Positions 8,328-17,605 of a stretch of 64,000 bases of DNA are shown here, one piece after another. The stretch covers positions 1-64,000 of the forward strand of contig JAUIEV010000005.1 of assembly GCA_030429605.1 (NCBI GenBank), given 5' to 3'. The position numbers and the translations under genes were made by a program. The notes under the pieces are model-generated. The model did no database searches. It saw nothing but the letters and a program-made list of their open reading frames with translations, and had not been told where the DNA came from. This DNA is from Chlamydiia bacterium. Its GTDB lineage: Bacteria > Chlamydiota > Chlamydiia > Chlamydiales > Simkaniaceae. How positions within the stretch are numbered: the first letter of the stretch is position 1; every line of letters starts with the position of its first letter.

Positions 8328-10020
8328 CATAACAGCTTTGTCTGCAAGCGTTCTTTTTTCCGAGACAGATCCTTCAGATAGGATATATAATCATATTTTC
8401 TTGCAAAACTACGCTCAGGCTTCTAAAGAAGCAGAGCGCTATTTAGTTTCTGATCCAGAGAATATTCATGTTCGTTCGGCCTATCTAAGGAGTTTATCAA
8501 ACCAAGGGAATGTCGAAAGTGCTTTTAAAGAATGGCAGCTTCTCGAAGCCAAAATTAATGACGAATCAACATATAGATCGCTTATAGAATCCCTTGCATG
8601 GGGTATTCTTTCCAAACATTCAAACCAACTCAATGTGCATATGAGCAGTATAGTTGGAGCAGCACTTACACAAGATGCAAGAGCGCTCCCTATTCTCATT
8701 CAAGGGCTTCGTTCTTCAAACGCACTTATACGAGTAACAAGTGCGCAGTTAACAAAAAGTTATAGAGATACTCGTATAATTGATGAGCTTCTAAAACAAC
8801 TCACAAATGAGAGAGTGTGGTATGTGAAGTTAGAAATACTTCAAGCACTGGGACAACTGAGAGTTGAAAAAGCAGTCCCACTTTTAGAATCGATAATTCG
8901 AGATGACCAATCTCAAATTGAAGAGCGAACAGCTGCAATGAGTGCGCTCTGCAGTATTCAAGAAGATGTAACAGAAGAAGATATTATACGACTTGTAAAA
9001 TCATCTCGCATTGGTGAGCGCCATTTTGCTGCAAGAGCTGTACTTGCTTTTGAAAAAAGGGAAATGCTTCAACATATTTTCCCCCTTATGGGAGATGCAA
9101 GTCCAGAAGTTATTGTTGCAGGTATCACCACAAGTGTTTTACTTGGATCTCCGTCTGAAGAGCTCTCAAATCATTTGTCATCTCTTGTAGAGCATGCGCA
9201 TGCTGAAGTTGCTATTTCTGCTGCATGGGGTCTCGGAATTATTGGAAAGCGAGCAGGCATTGAAAGATTGAAGGTGTTTCTTCTTTCTCCATATGCTCAT
9301 ATTCGACAAATAGCTGCAAGTGCACTTTCATTTTTCGCGTATGAGCACGAGCAAGAATTACTCAACTGCATACGTGATCAAGCAGATCCATTTGTCCGCC
9401 TCAATATTGCAAAAGGTATTCTTTGTACTGGTTCAAAGTCAAGGTCAGCGCAAAATGAAGTCGTTTCTTTGCTGAAAGGGGTAAGACAGAGACTGATGAC
9501 AATAACGGGTCTCAATCCACTCTTTCAGGTAATTACAGCCAGCACAGTTCGTCACACCTTTGGGATGCAGCAGTACCCGGCATATGTCGATAGCGTGACC
9601 CGCCTTGATTTGATTAACATATTAGCTGTGAGACAAAACAAAGAAGCGCTTGCTATGGTCGAGTCGTTTCTTACTGAAACACAATTAGGTGTTAGTTTTA
9701 GTGCCGCGCTCATTCTCATTCAAGAAGGGGTAGAAGAGTCTATCGAGCTTGTGCATACTCTTTTACAACATGAAAACGAGATGCTCAGATTGCAAGCGGC
9801 GTTCATTCTTGCTTTCATGGGTGAAGAAGAAAAAGCATTCCCCATATTAAAAAGCACATATACTCAAGCTTCCCGCGATGTCAAAGTGCATATTCTTCAG
9901 GCAATGGGACATATACGGTCGAAAGACAGCATTGCGTTTCTTTTAGAAGTAATGCAAGATCCTTTTTTAGTTCTTCGAGTGGTGTCAGCGTCTTCATTGA
10001 TTCAATGTGTCTATAACTAA
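8248..10020 (+). CDS. HEAT-repeat protein, probably exported
   Basis: Up to 590 residues. From about residue 135 to the end it consists of tandem alpha-helical pairs such as ALPILIQGLRSSNALIRVTSA and KAVPLLESIIRDD, characteristic of HEAT/PBS-lyase repeats that bind other proteins. The first ATG at 8248 lies inside the HIT gene and has no ribosome binding site. The segment LALWLSITALSASVLFSETD (residues 22-41) looks like a signal peptide, so the true start may be the TTG at 8311 preceded by GGGGG. It is a scaffold by inference, and its partner is unknown. Confidence 0.7.
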   Translation: MVQMQVRRYFTYTFTLLGARSLALWLSITALSASVLFSETDPSDRIYNHIFLQNYAQASKEAERYLVSDPENIHVRSAYLRSLSNQGNVESAFKEWQLLEAKINDESTYRSLIESLAWGILSKHSNQLNVHMSSIVGAALTQDARALPILIQGLRSSNALIRVTSAQLTKSYRDTRIIDELLKQLTNERVWYVKLEILQALGQLRVEKAVPLLESIIRDDQSQIEERTAAMSALCSIQEDVTEEDIIRLVKSSRIGERHFAARAVLAFEKREMLQHIFPLMGDASPEVIVAGITTSVLLGSPSEELSNHLSSLVEHAHAEVAISAAWGLGIIGKRAGIERLKVFLLSPYAHIRQIAASALSFFAYEHEQELLNCIRDQADPFVRLNIAKGILCTGSKSRSAQNEVVSLLKGVRQRLMTITGLNPLFQVITASTVRHTFGMQQYPAYVDSVTRLDLINILAVRQNKEALAMVESFLTETQLGVSFSAALILIQEGVEESIELVHTLLQHENEMLRLQAAFILAFMGEEEKAFPILKSTYTQASRDVKVHILQAMGHIRSKDSIAFLLEVMQDPFLVLRVVSASSLIQCVYN

Positions 10021-10028
10021 AGGTACGT

Positions 10029-11210
10029 ATGGAATTAGAGAAAAAAATTGCAAGAGCCCAGAAATTTTTACAGAAACATCATATAGATGGATGGTTGCTA
10101 TACGATTTTCAAAGGAGGAATCCTCTTGCAGTAGATGTATTGGAAATTCCACAAGATGCCATGTTAACGAGGCCTCTTTTCTACTGGATCCCATCAACGG
10201 GAGAGCCAACAAAAATTGTTCATGCTGTTGAAGTTGAGGTGACGGCGCATCTTCCAGGGCACCAAAAAGTTTTTTCAGGAAGGCATACGCTGCATTCACT
10301 ACTCCAAAAAGAGCTTAAAGGCGCATCTACCATCGCAATGGAGTACTCCCCGCGCGGTGCAACTCCAAATATATCGTTTGTAGATGGAGGAACGATCGAT
10401 CTGATAAAGGGTCTTGAAAAAGAGGTTGTAAGCTCCGGAGATCTCTTGCAAGAGGTGTTGTGTGTTTTGACGAATACGCAAAGTGCGAGCCATACATTTG
10501 CAGCATCTGTTATCCGAAAAGCACTTGACCGTTCTTGGGAGCATATTGAAAACCGAGGTGTTGGAGTTTCTGAATGGGAAGTACAGCAAGAAATTCTTTC
10601 AACATTTCAAGAGCATTCGTGTATATATCACGGCGCTCCAATCGTTGCTTTTGGAAAAAATGCTGCAAATCCACATTATGAAACATCGAAGGATAGGTCT
10701 GCTTCTTTAGAAGAAGGCGATGTCATTCTTATCGATCTATGGTGCAAACAAGAGGCGGCTGAATCAATATATGCAGATGTAACAGAGATGGGAATATTCA
10801 AAAAAGAGCCTTCACCAAGGGAGATTGAAATTTTTTCTGCTGTTCGTGCTGCACAAGAGGAAGCTTTTTCTCTCCTAGAAACACGGTACCAACATGGTGA
10901 AGTGGTAAAAGGATTTGAGCTAGATGAGGTGGCGCGTCGAACAATAGAAGAGGCAGGATTTGGTCACTATTTCACACACAGGCTTGGGCATAATATTTTC
11001 ACGACTGACCATGGGCCTGGAGCAAATCTCGACAGTTTTGAAACGCTTGATGAACGGCAACTTATTCGAGGAACCTGTTTTTCAATTGAACCGGGTATTT
11101 ATATTCCAGGAGAAATTGGAGTGAGATTAGAATATGATGTATACATACCAGAAAGCGGTCCCCCTGAAATAACAACAGGAAAACAAAGCGACTTCAGACG
11201 CTTGCCATAA
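10029..11210 (+). CDS. M24-family metallopeptidase (Xaa-Pro aminopeptidase-like)
   Basis: A 393-residue protein with an N-terminal creatinase-like domain (about 1-150) and a C-terminal pita-bread domain. All five dimetal ligands are visible: Asp236 in ILIDLWC, Asp250 in IYADVTEMG, His321 in HRLGHNIF, Glu354 in FSIEPGIY and Glu368 in GVRLEYDV. It should be an active cytosolic aminopeptidase P or prolidase-like enzyme cutting Xaa-Pro bonds. It starts nine bases after the HEAT-repeat gene, so it is likely co-transcribed. The promoter of the next gene overlaps its 3' end. Confidence 0.9.
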   Translation: MELEKKIARAQKFLQKHHIDGWLLYDFQRRNPLAVDVLEIPQDAMLTRPLFYWIPSTGEPTKIVHAVEVEVTAHLPGHQKVFSGRHTLHSLLQKELKGASTIAMEYSPRGATPNISFVDGGTIDLIKGLEKEVVSSGDLLQEVLCVLTNTQSASHTFAASVIRKALDRSWEHIENRGVGVSEWEVQQEILSTFQEHSCIYHGAPIVAFGKNAANPHYETSKDRSASLEEGDVILIDLWCKQEAAESIYADVTEMGIFKKEPSPREIEIFSAVRAAQEEAFSLLETRYQHGEVVKGFELDEVARRTIEEAGFGHYFTHRLGHNIFTTDHGPGANLDSFETLDERQLIRGTCFSIEPGIYIPGEIGVRLEYDVYIPESGPPEITTGKQSDFRRLP

Positions 11211-11231
11211 AGCGCAAGTCGATGGTATCCT
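11202..11231 (+). promoter_or_regulatory. Putative promoter of the second permease
   Basis: TTGCCA (11202-11207) and TATCCT (11226-11231), 18-base spacer. The -35 box overlaps the last codons of the M24 peptidase gene, and the permease start codon is 22 bases downstream. Confidence 0.4.
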
Positions 11232-11252
11232 TTTCGAAATTTTGGAGTCCAG

Positions 11253-12464
11253 ATGAAAGATACTCAACATGTTCCGTTTTCTCATTTAGGTGGAGCACTT
11301 CTTCTCGTTACCGGTGCGTGTGTTGGTGGAGGAATGCTCGCTCTTCCGGTTGATGTTGGAGTGTCTGGATTTCTCCCTTCTATGCTCATTATGGCACTGT
11401 CGTGGGTGTTTATGACGCTTACCGGCCTATTGCTTGTAGAAGCTAACCTCTGGATGGAAGAGGGTGCCCATGTCATGACAATGGCAAAAAGATTTTTAGG
11501 GTATCCCGGAAAAATTATTAGTGCTGGACTGTTTCTTTTTATGGGCTATGGCTCGCTTGTTGCATATAATGCAGCTGGAGCAGAATTAATTATTAATACG
11601 TTTCAAGGGCTTTTTGGCATAGATATAACGTATCTCGAAGGCTGCATCATTTTTGCAACCATCTTTGGGCTCATGCTTTACACGGGCACGCATCTCATTG
11701 GACGTATAAACTCAATACTCATTATTGGAATGGTTGTCGCGTATTGCTTTATGCTGGGCCTTGGGATACCTGAGGTAGATCATTCTCTTTTGACTGCCAA
11801 AAATTGGGGGAAAGGGTTTTTTGCACTCCCACTTGTCCTCGCAACATTTAGCTATCAAATGATCGTTCCAAGTCTTACGCCATACCTCAAAAGAAATCCA
11901 AAGGCTATGCGACAGTGTGTTTTTTGGGGTACGACTATTCCTTTTGTTGTGTATGCGCTGTGGCAGGCTATTGTACTTGGTATAGTACCGCTTGATGGCA
12001 TGTACGGATTGGATGCTGCTCTTGCGGGTGGAAAACCGGCAACATGGTCATTGCGGCATTTTGTTGAATCACCGCTTCTTTCTACAAGTGCGGACTTTTT
12101 TGGGTTTTTTGCCCTTGTTACCTCGTATTTAGCTATTGCTCTCGGCACATATGATTTTATTTCAGATTCAGCAAAGATTCCGAATAAGGGGCTCGGTAAG
12201 GTAGCTTTAGGCGCTCTTGTCGTTATTCCTACGTTATTACTTGCGCTTCGTTATTCAAATGCATTCATTACTGCGCTGAGTATTACAGGGGGCTTTGGGG
12301 ATTCAATTCTCAATGGATTGTTGCCAATTAGTATGGTTTGGATAGGGAGATACAAGCTTCGTATCGAAGGGCCATATACACTTTTTGGTGGGAAGGCAGT
12401 GCTTTCACTTCTAGCGGTATTTGCTGTCGTTGTTATTTATTATCAAATTCTTGCGCTGATATAG
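11253..12464 (+). CDS. tyrP: Aromatic amino acid permease (HAAAP/TyrP family), copy 2
   Basis: A 403-residue, about 11-span inner-membrane permease with the same family start, VTGACVGGGMLALPVDVG. It is a clear but diverged paralogue of 3686-4915. Shared elements include LLLVE.NLW/NFW, FGGFF/FFGFFALVTS and the C-terminal G(R)YxxxxxxPYTLFGGK region. It probably imports another aromatic amino acid or the same one with different affinity. The last 32 bases overlap the convergent tsaC/sua5 gene. Confidence 0.85.
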   Translation: MKDTQHVPFSHLGGALLLVTGACVGGGMLALPVDVGVSGFLPSMLIMALSWVFMTLTGLLLVEANLWMEEGAHVMTMAKRFLGYPGKIISAGLFLFMGYGSLVAYNAAGAELIINTFQGLFGIDITYLEGCIIFATIFGLMLYTGTHLIGRINSILIIGMVVAYCFMLGLGIPEVDHSLLTAKNWGKGFFALPLVLATFSYQMIVPSLTPYLKRNPKAMRQCVFWGTTIPFVVYALWQAIVLGIVPLDGMYGLDAALAGGKPATWSLRHFVESPLLSTSADFFGFFALVTSYLAIALGTYDFISDSAKIPNKGLGKVALGALVVIPTLLLALRYSNAFITALSITGGFGDSILNGLLPISMVWIGRYKLRIEGPYTLFGGKAVLSLLAVFAVVVIYYQILALI

Positions 12465-13356
12465 CCCGTAAGAGACGCTCTTTTGTTGCTGCAAAGAGTC
12501 CTGAATCTGGAAAGTTCATATCTACATGTGCTTTTTCAAATCCGCAGTAGTCAACAGCTCGTAAAACACCAAAAAGATTTCTTTGAATTTGCTCTGGATT
12601 GTCAGATCGACCAAGGAGAAAGACGTGCTGTGAGGATGGATAAAATCGATCTTTAAAACCTATGATAACCTCAGCAGGGCTTTCTTCTAAGGCATATAAC
12701 GGTGTTTTGGGAGCATAGTGTTTGTATTTTTTACCAGGAACAAGGGGAGTGGTTTCTGAATCTAGAATGGGTACGATTTTTTGAACGTCTTCTGTAGAAA
12801 TTGCTCCGATCCGCAGAATTGAGCAATATGTATCCATGCAATGAATAATAGTTGATTCAACACCGTCTTTGCACCATCCTCCATCGACAACTGGGAAGGT
12901 TGAGCCAAAATCTTCGTGCAAATGGACGGATCTCGTTGGGGAAGGTCTTCCAGAAAGGTTTGCTGAAGGTGCAACAAGCGGGCCAGTTTTTGTTAGTATT
13001 TCACTGAAAACTGGGTGCGAAGGCATTCGAACGGCAACATAGGGGCTACCGGCAGTAATAGTTGGTAGGACAGACGCTGAGGGTTGAAAAAGAAGGGTCA
13101 ATGGTCCAGGCCAAAATGAATCAATAAGTTTTTTTTGAGTAGGTGTAACCTCAGTGACGAGCTCAGTAAGCTGCTCCATAGTTGCAATGTGGACAATAAG
13201 GGGATTATCTTGAGGTCGGTTTTTCAGCGAAAATATTCTATCAATTGCTTGGCTGCTAGAGTATTTTGCAGCAAGGCCGTACACCGTTTCTGTTGGAAGG
13301 CCTACACATTGGTCTGCAAGGAGAAGAGAAGTCGCTTCCTGAATATCAACAATCAT
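12433..13356 (-). CDS. tsaC: Threonylcarbamoyl-AMP synthase (Sua5/YrdC/YwlC type)
   Basis: A 307-residue Sua5-type enzyme. The YrdC domain occupies about 1-200, with GLPTETVYGLA, the KNRPQDNPL motif and APSANLSGRPSPT, the family K-x-R/S-x-N signature. It is followed by the Sua5 linker PGKKYKHYAP and a shortened C-terminal domain. It makes threonylcarbamoyl-AMP from threonine, bicarbonate and ATP for the t6A37 modification of ANN-decoding tRNAs. It starts seven bases after the second Inc-like gene and appears to be last in a sufE-led group. Confidence 0.92.
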   Translation of the reverse strand: MIVDIQEATSLLLADQCVGLPTETVYGLAAKYSSSQAIDRIFSLKNRPQDNPLIVHIATMEQLTELVTEVTPTQKKLIDSFWPGPLTLLFQPSASVLPTITAGSPYVAVRMPSHPVFSEILTKTGPLVAPSANLSGRPSPTRSVHLHEDFGSTFPVVDGGWCKDGVESTIIHCMDTYCSILRIGAISTEDVQKIVPILDSETTPLVPGKKYKHYAPKTPLYALEESPAEVIIGFKDRFYPSSQHVFLLGRSDNPEQIQRNLFGVLRAVDYCGFEKAHVDMNFPDSGLFAATKERLLRAISAQEFDNK

Positions 13357-13363
13357 AGACGTT

Positions 13364-14299
13364 TCACGCGCTCTCAGTTTCGAAAATGCGTTCAGCTATA
13401 GTCTGTATTGATTCTGTGAGTATCCAATCTCGATGAAGAGGAGTTACTGTGCCGTCGCTTTCTTTCTTGGCAAATGCAAGCGAAACGCCGGTATAGTCAA
13501 ACTCTTCAACCGTTTCTTCTCTCTGTTTTACAATGCACTCACCGTAACCTGCAATGGTTCGGACGTCATCAGGTCTTTCAAGAACAGCTCGAGCAAAAGC
13601 AGCTCTGATTTTTGTGTATATAAAAGCATTTTCTTTTTGAAAAACAAGGTCACGTTTCTCCTTGAGATTCGCTCGCAATTCATCTACTTCATCAGACGGT
13701 TCTGTGAACTGCTTTGTAAGGAAATCATGCTGATCTTGCTCAAGTTCGCGTTTATGTGTTACGTAGATGCCTTCTTCAGTATCTGAGCGTTTACGAAGAA
13801 CAGCTTCAATAGCAAGTGCTCTTAAAAGAGGTTTGTGTGGAGCGTCTGGAGAAAGATGTCTACATGTTGTTTCGGCACGCCTTACAGGAATTCCTAGTGC
13901 TTCAAGATGTTCTTTTACATTATCCCAGGATTCGATAGATCGTTCAAAAGTATTTTCCTGTGCCTGCATTGAAAGTGCCTCGACTTTCCTATGGTAGAAC
14001 TGGAGAGCTTTTCCCTTAGCCCATGGGCGAATTCCCTCAAAAGTTATTTGAATACCTATAAACAAAGCAAATGCTGTAAGAGTAATAAAAGGCGGAGCAT
14101 AAAAAAATGTGAGTGCTAGTCCCGAGACTGCGACAGCGGCAGCAATGTATGGGGAGGAAGAGTAAATAGCTACATACCTGGAAGACGATCTTTCTGAATC
14201 CTTTGCCGTTTTGGAAAGGTCTGTCCAAAGGTGGATGTTTGTCGTTTTATAAAATTCAAAAGGAATATGTTCATTGCTTTGCACCGTGGCGGCTGCCAT
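13364..14299 (-). CDS. Putative inclusion-membrane (Inc-like) protein, paralogue B
   Basis: A 311-residue protein of unknown function. A bilobed hydrophobic segment (about 51-67 and 71-88, broken by YAPP) is flanked by a 50-residue polar N-terminus with no signal peptide and a long, charged, mainly helical C-terminal region. This is the layout of chlamydial Inc proteins, which are type III secreted and inserted in the inclusion membrane. The C-terminal block IRAAFARAVLERPDDVRTIAGYG matches the neighbouring paralogue A. A GGAGG ribosome binding site precedes the ATG. An inner-membrane role is the alternative; the Inc assignment is inference. Confidence 0.5.
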   Translation of the reverse strand: MAAATVQSNEHIPFEFYKTTNIHLWTDLSKTAKDSERSSSRYVAIYSSSPYIAAAVAVSGLALTFFYAPPFITLTAFALFIGIQITFEGIRPWAKGKALQFYHRKVEALSMQAQENTFERSIESWDNVKEHLEALGIPVRRAETTCRHLSPDAPHKPLLRALAIEAVLRKRSDTEEGIYVTHKRELEQDQHDFLTKQFTEPSDEVDELRANLKEKRDLVFQKENAFIYTKIRAAFARAVLERPDDVRTIAGYGECIVKQREETVEEFDYTGVSLAFAKKESDGTVTPLHRDWILTESIQTIAERIFETESA

Positions 14300-14346
14300 G
14301 TGTGTCCTCCATTAAATATGTGGAGAAAGTATACCTCATGAAAGAA

Positions 14347-15243
14347 TTAAGAAAAAAGCTGATCTGCAAGATTCTTCAAGGAAAGTGCTTCAATATTTTT
14401 TTGTGTTAGAGTTCGGCCCGAAGATGTAGCGAAGGAGGCTGGCTCAATAGTGCGGCTGTGTGGGTCAAGGGATGGGGTGTGTTGCAGAAGTGCTTTGGTA
14501 ATATATGGAGTAGAGAGAAAATGCCCAAGAGAGCTGAACGATCGAGATTCATCCGGGTGTTCGAGAAGGCGCACGTAATACGCTGCGCGTAGCATACTCG
14601 GAAGGACAGTATGTTGTTCCAATTCATACGCTTTTTTCCGTAGCTCTGCTGCTTTACTTAGGGCTTTTCTAGCTATTTTGTTTTCAGCGGGAAGTGTTAT
14701 TGCCTCTTCAATTTTTGAATTTGCTTGGCGTAAAAGGGCTCTTACTGCCTCTGTGTTCTCATCAGTAATAGATTTCCAGGCAATTGCTTTCGCGAGCACA
14801 GGGTGAAAAAGTGTATGCGCCTTGCTTCCATACGCTGTTCGCATAGCTCTTGAGATTTTAAGTGGCTTAGAAGAAAGGGCAAATGCTGCAGAAGCGACAG
14901 CTTGCACTTCAGTCTCTGATTTATCTTTTACTTCAGAAAAATGTGTAAAAACTTTTTTAGCAACTTGATGTGTGAGATCAGCTGCATGCATACTTCCTCG
15001 TAATGATTTGAGGAATAGTGAGTCAATGGATTTGATTGTTGCTCTTTGGGCTAGTACCAAACAGGTAAGGGCTCCATAAAGAGGATTCACTAGGGAGGTA
15101 AAGATGATAGTTGCGCATGCGGCAACCAATAATGTGGCTCTTAACCCTTCATAAGATACCTTATGATAGAAAATACTCCAGCCAGCTTGAGATAGCTCCT
15201 GTGAAGGATTTTTAAAAAATTCCTGTGATAAAGCAGAGGTCAT
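14347..15243 (-). CDS. Putative inclusion-membrane (Inc-like) protein, paralogue A
   Basis: About 298 residues from the ATG at 15243, chosen because GGGAG lies five bases upstream; an ATG four codons earlier is possible. A paired hydrophobic segment (about 36-53 and 56-66, split by NPLYG) follows a polar N-terminus without a signal peptide. The rest is charged and helical, with a possible coiled coil around KIEEAITLPAENKIARKALSKA. The segment LRAAYYVRLLEHPDESRSFSSLG aligns with paralogue B, so the two arose by duplication. It lies 57 bases after sufE in the same direction. I recognise no named family. Confidence 0.5.
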   Translation of the reverse strand: MTSALSQEFFKNPSQELSQAGWSIFYHKVSYEGLRATLLVAACATIIFTSLVNPLYGALTCLVLAQRATIKSIDSLFLKSLRGSMHAADLTHQVAKKVFTHFSEVKDKSETEVQAVASAAFALSSKPLKISRAMRTAYGSKAHTLFHPVLAKAIAWKSITDENTEAVRALLRQANSKIEEAITLPAENKIARKALSKAAELRKKAYELEQHTVLPSMLRAAYYVRLLEHPDESRSFSSLGHFLSTPYITKALLQHTPSLDPHSRTIEPASFATSSGRTLTQKNIEALSLKNLADQLFS

Positions 15244-15299
15244 ATCATCTCCCATCTCTGGATTCTATGATATATAAAATGAGGATAAAAAACCAGCTT

Positions 15300-15707
15300 C
15301 TATACAGCGAAAAGGAGGGACTGCTTTTTTATGAGAGTAATGAGATTTGCAAACCCATTGACTCTAGAGGGAGAGAGTGAATTTATGATGCCAATTTCCT
15401 GAAAAAAGGAAAGGTCTGCGTTAAGTATTTCTTTGGGAGCGGATCCAGAAAAGAAGTACGCAGCTATTGCAGCTAAACCCTTTGAAATAAGTGCATCAGA
15501 CCACACGTTGAATTCGACTTTCCCATCAATAAAGGTTGAGTATACGTAGAGCGTGCTCTGACAGCCGGGGACTTTATTGCTGTCTGTTTTTTCTTGTTCT
15601 GGAAAAGAGGGTGCTTGAATTCCGAATGAAATTATTTTTTTATACCGCTCTTCATTTGAGAGATTTTCAAATTCATTCTTTAAAAAAGCTATTTTTTCAC
15701 TATTCAT
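15300..15707 (-). CDS. sufE: SufE-family sulfur acceptor protein
   Basis: A 135-residue SufE. The conserved sulfur-accepting cysteine is Cys49 in KVPGCQSTLYV, and the C-terminal FLxxIGI..LSPSRVNGF is typical. SufE takes persulfide sulfur from the cysteine desulfurase SufS and passes it to the SufBCD scaffold for Fe-S cluster assembly. No suf operon is visible here; a NifS-like desulfurase sits far away at 61929-63041. The gene is divergent from infA, and the two share a 142-base intergenic region. Confidence 0.9.
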   Translation of the reverse strand: MNSEKIAFLKNEFENLSNEERYKKIISFGIQAPSFPEQEKTDSNKVPGCQSTLYVYSTFIDGKVEFNVWSDALISKGLAAIAAYFFSGSAPKEILNADLSFFQEIGIINSLSPSRVNGFANLITLIKKQSLLFAV

Positions 15708-15791
15708 ACAACAATACTACTGACGGATGCTCTTTCAGACAAGCCCATACACGCTTTCTGTCAAGAAAGGTGCTATTTCAGTGCAATCTCC

Positions 15792-15819
15792 TTGACTAAT
15801 ATGAAAATTACTTTATGCT
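15792..15819 (+). promoter_or_regulatory. Promoter of infA
   Basis: TTGACT (15792-15797) and TATGCT (15814-15819) with a 16-base spacer, 30 bases upstream of the infA start codon. Confidence 0.55.
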
Positions 15820-15849
15820 ACTAGGTGTTTAGATTTAAGTTATGAGACG

Positions 15850-16068
15850 ATGGCAAAAGAAGACGTAATAAAAATTGATGGTACAGTAGAAGAGCTCCTT
15901 CCAAACATGACTTTTCGTGTTGGATTGAAAAACGGCATGAAGGTGCTAGCTCACCTATGTGGAAAAATGCGCATGAGAAATATTCGCGTACTTGTTGGCG
16001 ACGTGGTGACAGTAGAAATGTCGCCATACGATTTGTCAAAAGCACGTATTGTGTATCGACAGCGTTAA
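15850..16068 (+). CDS. infA: Translation initiation factor IF-1
   Basis: A 72-residue IF-1, an OB-fold protein that occupies the ribosomal A site during initiation. It has [19 protein letters not shown] at the N-terminus, [25 protein letters not shown] in the middle and the ending IVYRQR. Length and sequence are canonical. It is the first gene of the conserved infA-tRNA-tuf-secE-nusG order of Chlamydiae. About 170 bases separate it from the tRNA-Thr gene, which has its own promoter. Confidence 0.97.
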   Translation: MAKEDVIKIDGTVEELLPNMTFRVGLKNGMKVLAHLCGKMRMRNIRVLVGDVVTVEMSPYDLSKARIVYRQR

Positions 16069-16167
16069 TAGTCTCCTACCTGAATCTCAAGAGGATGAGA
16101 GTAAAGATAAGAAGCGATAAAAAAGAATTAAAAAAACAGTTCGACTGAATACGATTCTTTTTATTGC

Positions 16168-16196
16168 TTGCAATTTTTTGAGAGCGGGCGTATGCT
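16168..16196 (+). promoter_or_regulatory. Promoter of tRNA-Thr and tuf
   Basis: TTGCAA (16168-16173) and TATGCT (16191-16196) with an ideal 17-base spacer, followed 41 bases later by the tRNA-Thr 5' end. The same -10 hexamer occurs at infA. Confidence 0.6.
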
Positions 16197-16237
16197 TTGA
16201 TGCATTCATCGCCATTTCAAAGGATTAGATGTATAAC

Positions 16238-16309
16238 GCCCAGATAGCTCAGGGGTAGAGCATTTGCATGGTAAGCAAAAGGTCGTAGGTTCAATTCCTA
16301 TTCTGGGCA
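16238..16309 (+). tRNA. tRNA-Thr (GGU)
   Basis: A 72-nt cloverleaf with acceptor stem GCCCAGA/TCTGGGC and discriminator A. The anticodon arm TTTGC-ATGGTAA-GCAAA gives anticodon GGU, and the T-loop is TTCAATT. No CCA is encoded. It lies 75 bases upstream of tuf, the same arrangement I recall in Chlamydia trachomatis, so it is probably excised from a tRNA-tuf transcript. Confidence 0.95.
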
Positions 16310-16384
16310 TGGGTCAAAAATTATTTATTGAACTGAACTACAAGTTAGGATCCATACTACTGGAGCTAAGCGGAGGTATACTAC

Positions 16385-17569
16385 ATGGCTAAAGAAGCGT
16401 TTAACAGGTCCAAGCCGCACCTTAATATCGGTACAATCGGACACGTTGACCACGGGAAAACGACACTTACTGCTGCAATCACTAAAGTTCTTGCGGAAGC
16501 TGGTGGAGGAAAAGCTAGAAATTACGAAGAAATTGATAACAGTCCAGAGGAAAAGGCGAGAGGGATTACAATCAACTCGTCACACGTTGAGTATGAGACA
16601 GCAAATCGTCACTACGCTCACGTTGACTGCCCAGGACACGCCGACTATGTAAAAAACATGGTAACAGGTGCAGCTCAGATGGACGGGGCGATCCTCGTTG
16701 TTGCTGCAACTGACGGTCCAATGCCACAAACAAAAGAGCACGTTCTACTTGCAAAGCAGGTTGGTGTACCTAATATTGTTGTATTTCTCAACAAGATGGA
16801 CCAAATTGCTGCAGGTGATGAAGAGCTTGTTGATCTCGTTGAAATGGAGATTGCAGAACTTCTTGAGTCACACGGCTTCTCAGATCCAGCAATTGTTCGC
16901 GGATCTGCACTGAAAGCGATTGAAGGTGAAGCAGAATACGTAGAAAAAATTAAAGAACTCATGAACACAGTTGATGAGAAAATTCCTGAGCCACAACGTG
17001 AAGTTGACAAGCCGTTCTTCATGCCTGTGGAGGATGTGTTCTCTATCCCTGGACGAGGAACTGTTGCTACAGGACGAGTTGAAAAAGGTATCGTGAAAAT
17101 GAACGATAAGATCCAAATCGTCGGTCTTCGCGAAAACCGTGATACTGTTGCGACTGGTCTTGAGATGTTCAACAAAGTTCTAGACGAAGCGAGAGCTGGA
17201 GAGAACGTTGGTGTTCTTCTTCGAGGAATTGATAAGAAAGATATCGAGCGTGGAATGGTTCTTGCTGCTCCAGGTTCAGTGAAGCCACACACCAAATTCA
17301 CAGGAACAGTATACGTTCTTAAGAAAGAAGAAGGTGGCCGACATAAGCCTTTCTTTACTGGTTACCGTCCACAGTTCTTTATTGGAACGACAGATGTAAC
17401 TGGTTCAGTTCAACTTCCTGAAGGTACTGAAATGGTAATGCCTGGTGATAACGTTGAGATCACAGCAGAGCTTATCAGTCCTATTGCGATTGAAGATGGT
17501 ATGAGATTTGCTATCCGTGAGGGTGGACGAACCATCGGTGCAGGAACTGTAACTAAAATTATTGAGTAA
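16385..17569 (+). CDS. tuf: Elongation factor Tu
   Basis: A 394-residue EF-Tu, the GTPase that delivers aminoacyl-tRNA to the ribosome. It has the P-loop GHVDHGKTT, the switch II element DCPGHADYV, the guanine-specificity motif NKMD and the C-terminal [13 protein letters not shown]. The ribosome binding site is GGAGG about 8 bases before the ATG. Only one copy is in this window. A 10-bp hairpin follows the stop codon, before tRNA-Trp. Confidence 0.98.
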   Translation: MAKEAFNRSKPHLNIGTIGHVDHGKTTLTAAITKVLAEAGGGKARNYEEIDNSPEEKARGITINSSHVEYETANRHYAHVDCPGHADYVKNMVTGAAQMDGAILVVAATDGPMPQTKEHVLLAKQVGVPNIVVFLNKMDQIAAGDEELVDLVEMEIAELLESHGFSDPAIVRGSALKAIEGEAEYVEKIKELMNTVDEKIPEPQREVDKPFFMPVEDVFSIPGRGTVATGRVEKGIVKMNDKIQIVGLRENRDTVATGLEMFNKVLDEARAGENVGVLLRGIDKKDIERGMVLAAPGSVKPHTKFTGTVYVLKKEEGGRHKPFFTGYRPQFFIGTTDVTGSVQLPEGTEMVMPGDNVEITAELISPIAIEDGMRFAIREGGRTIGAGTVTKIIE

Positions 17570-17575
17570 TCAATG

Positions 17576-17599
17576 AAGGGACTGGTGTTCCAGTCCCTT
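17576..17599 (+). terminator. Hairpin between tuf and tRNA-Trp
   Basis: A perfect 10-bp stem AAGGGACTGG/CCAGTCCCTT with loop TGTT starts 7 bases after the tuf stop. No proper U-run follows (ATTTGTGG), and the tRNA-Trp begins 7 bases later. It may be a weak terminator, an attenuator or a processing signal. Confidence 0.5.
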
Positions 17600-17605
17600 A
17601 TTTGT

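Noticed and set aside
16675-17301. 208-codon minus-strand frame inside tuf
   Set aside because: Antisense shadow of a highly biased gene; Ser/Thr/Pro-rich low-information product.
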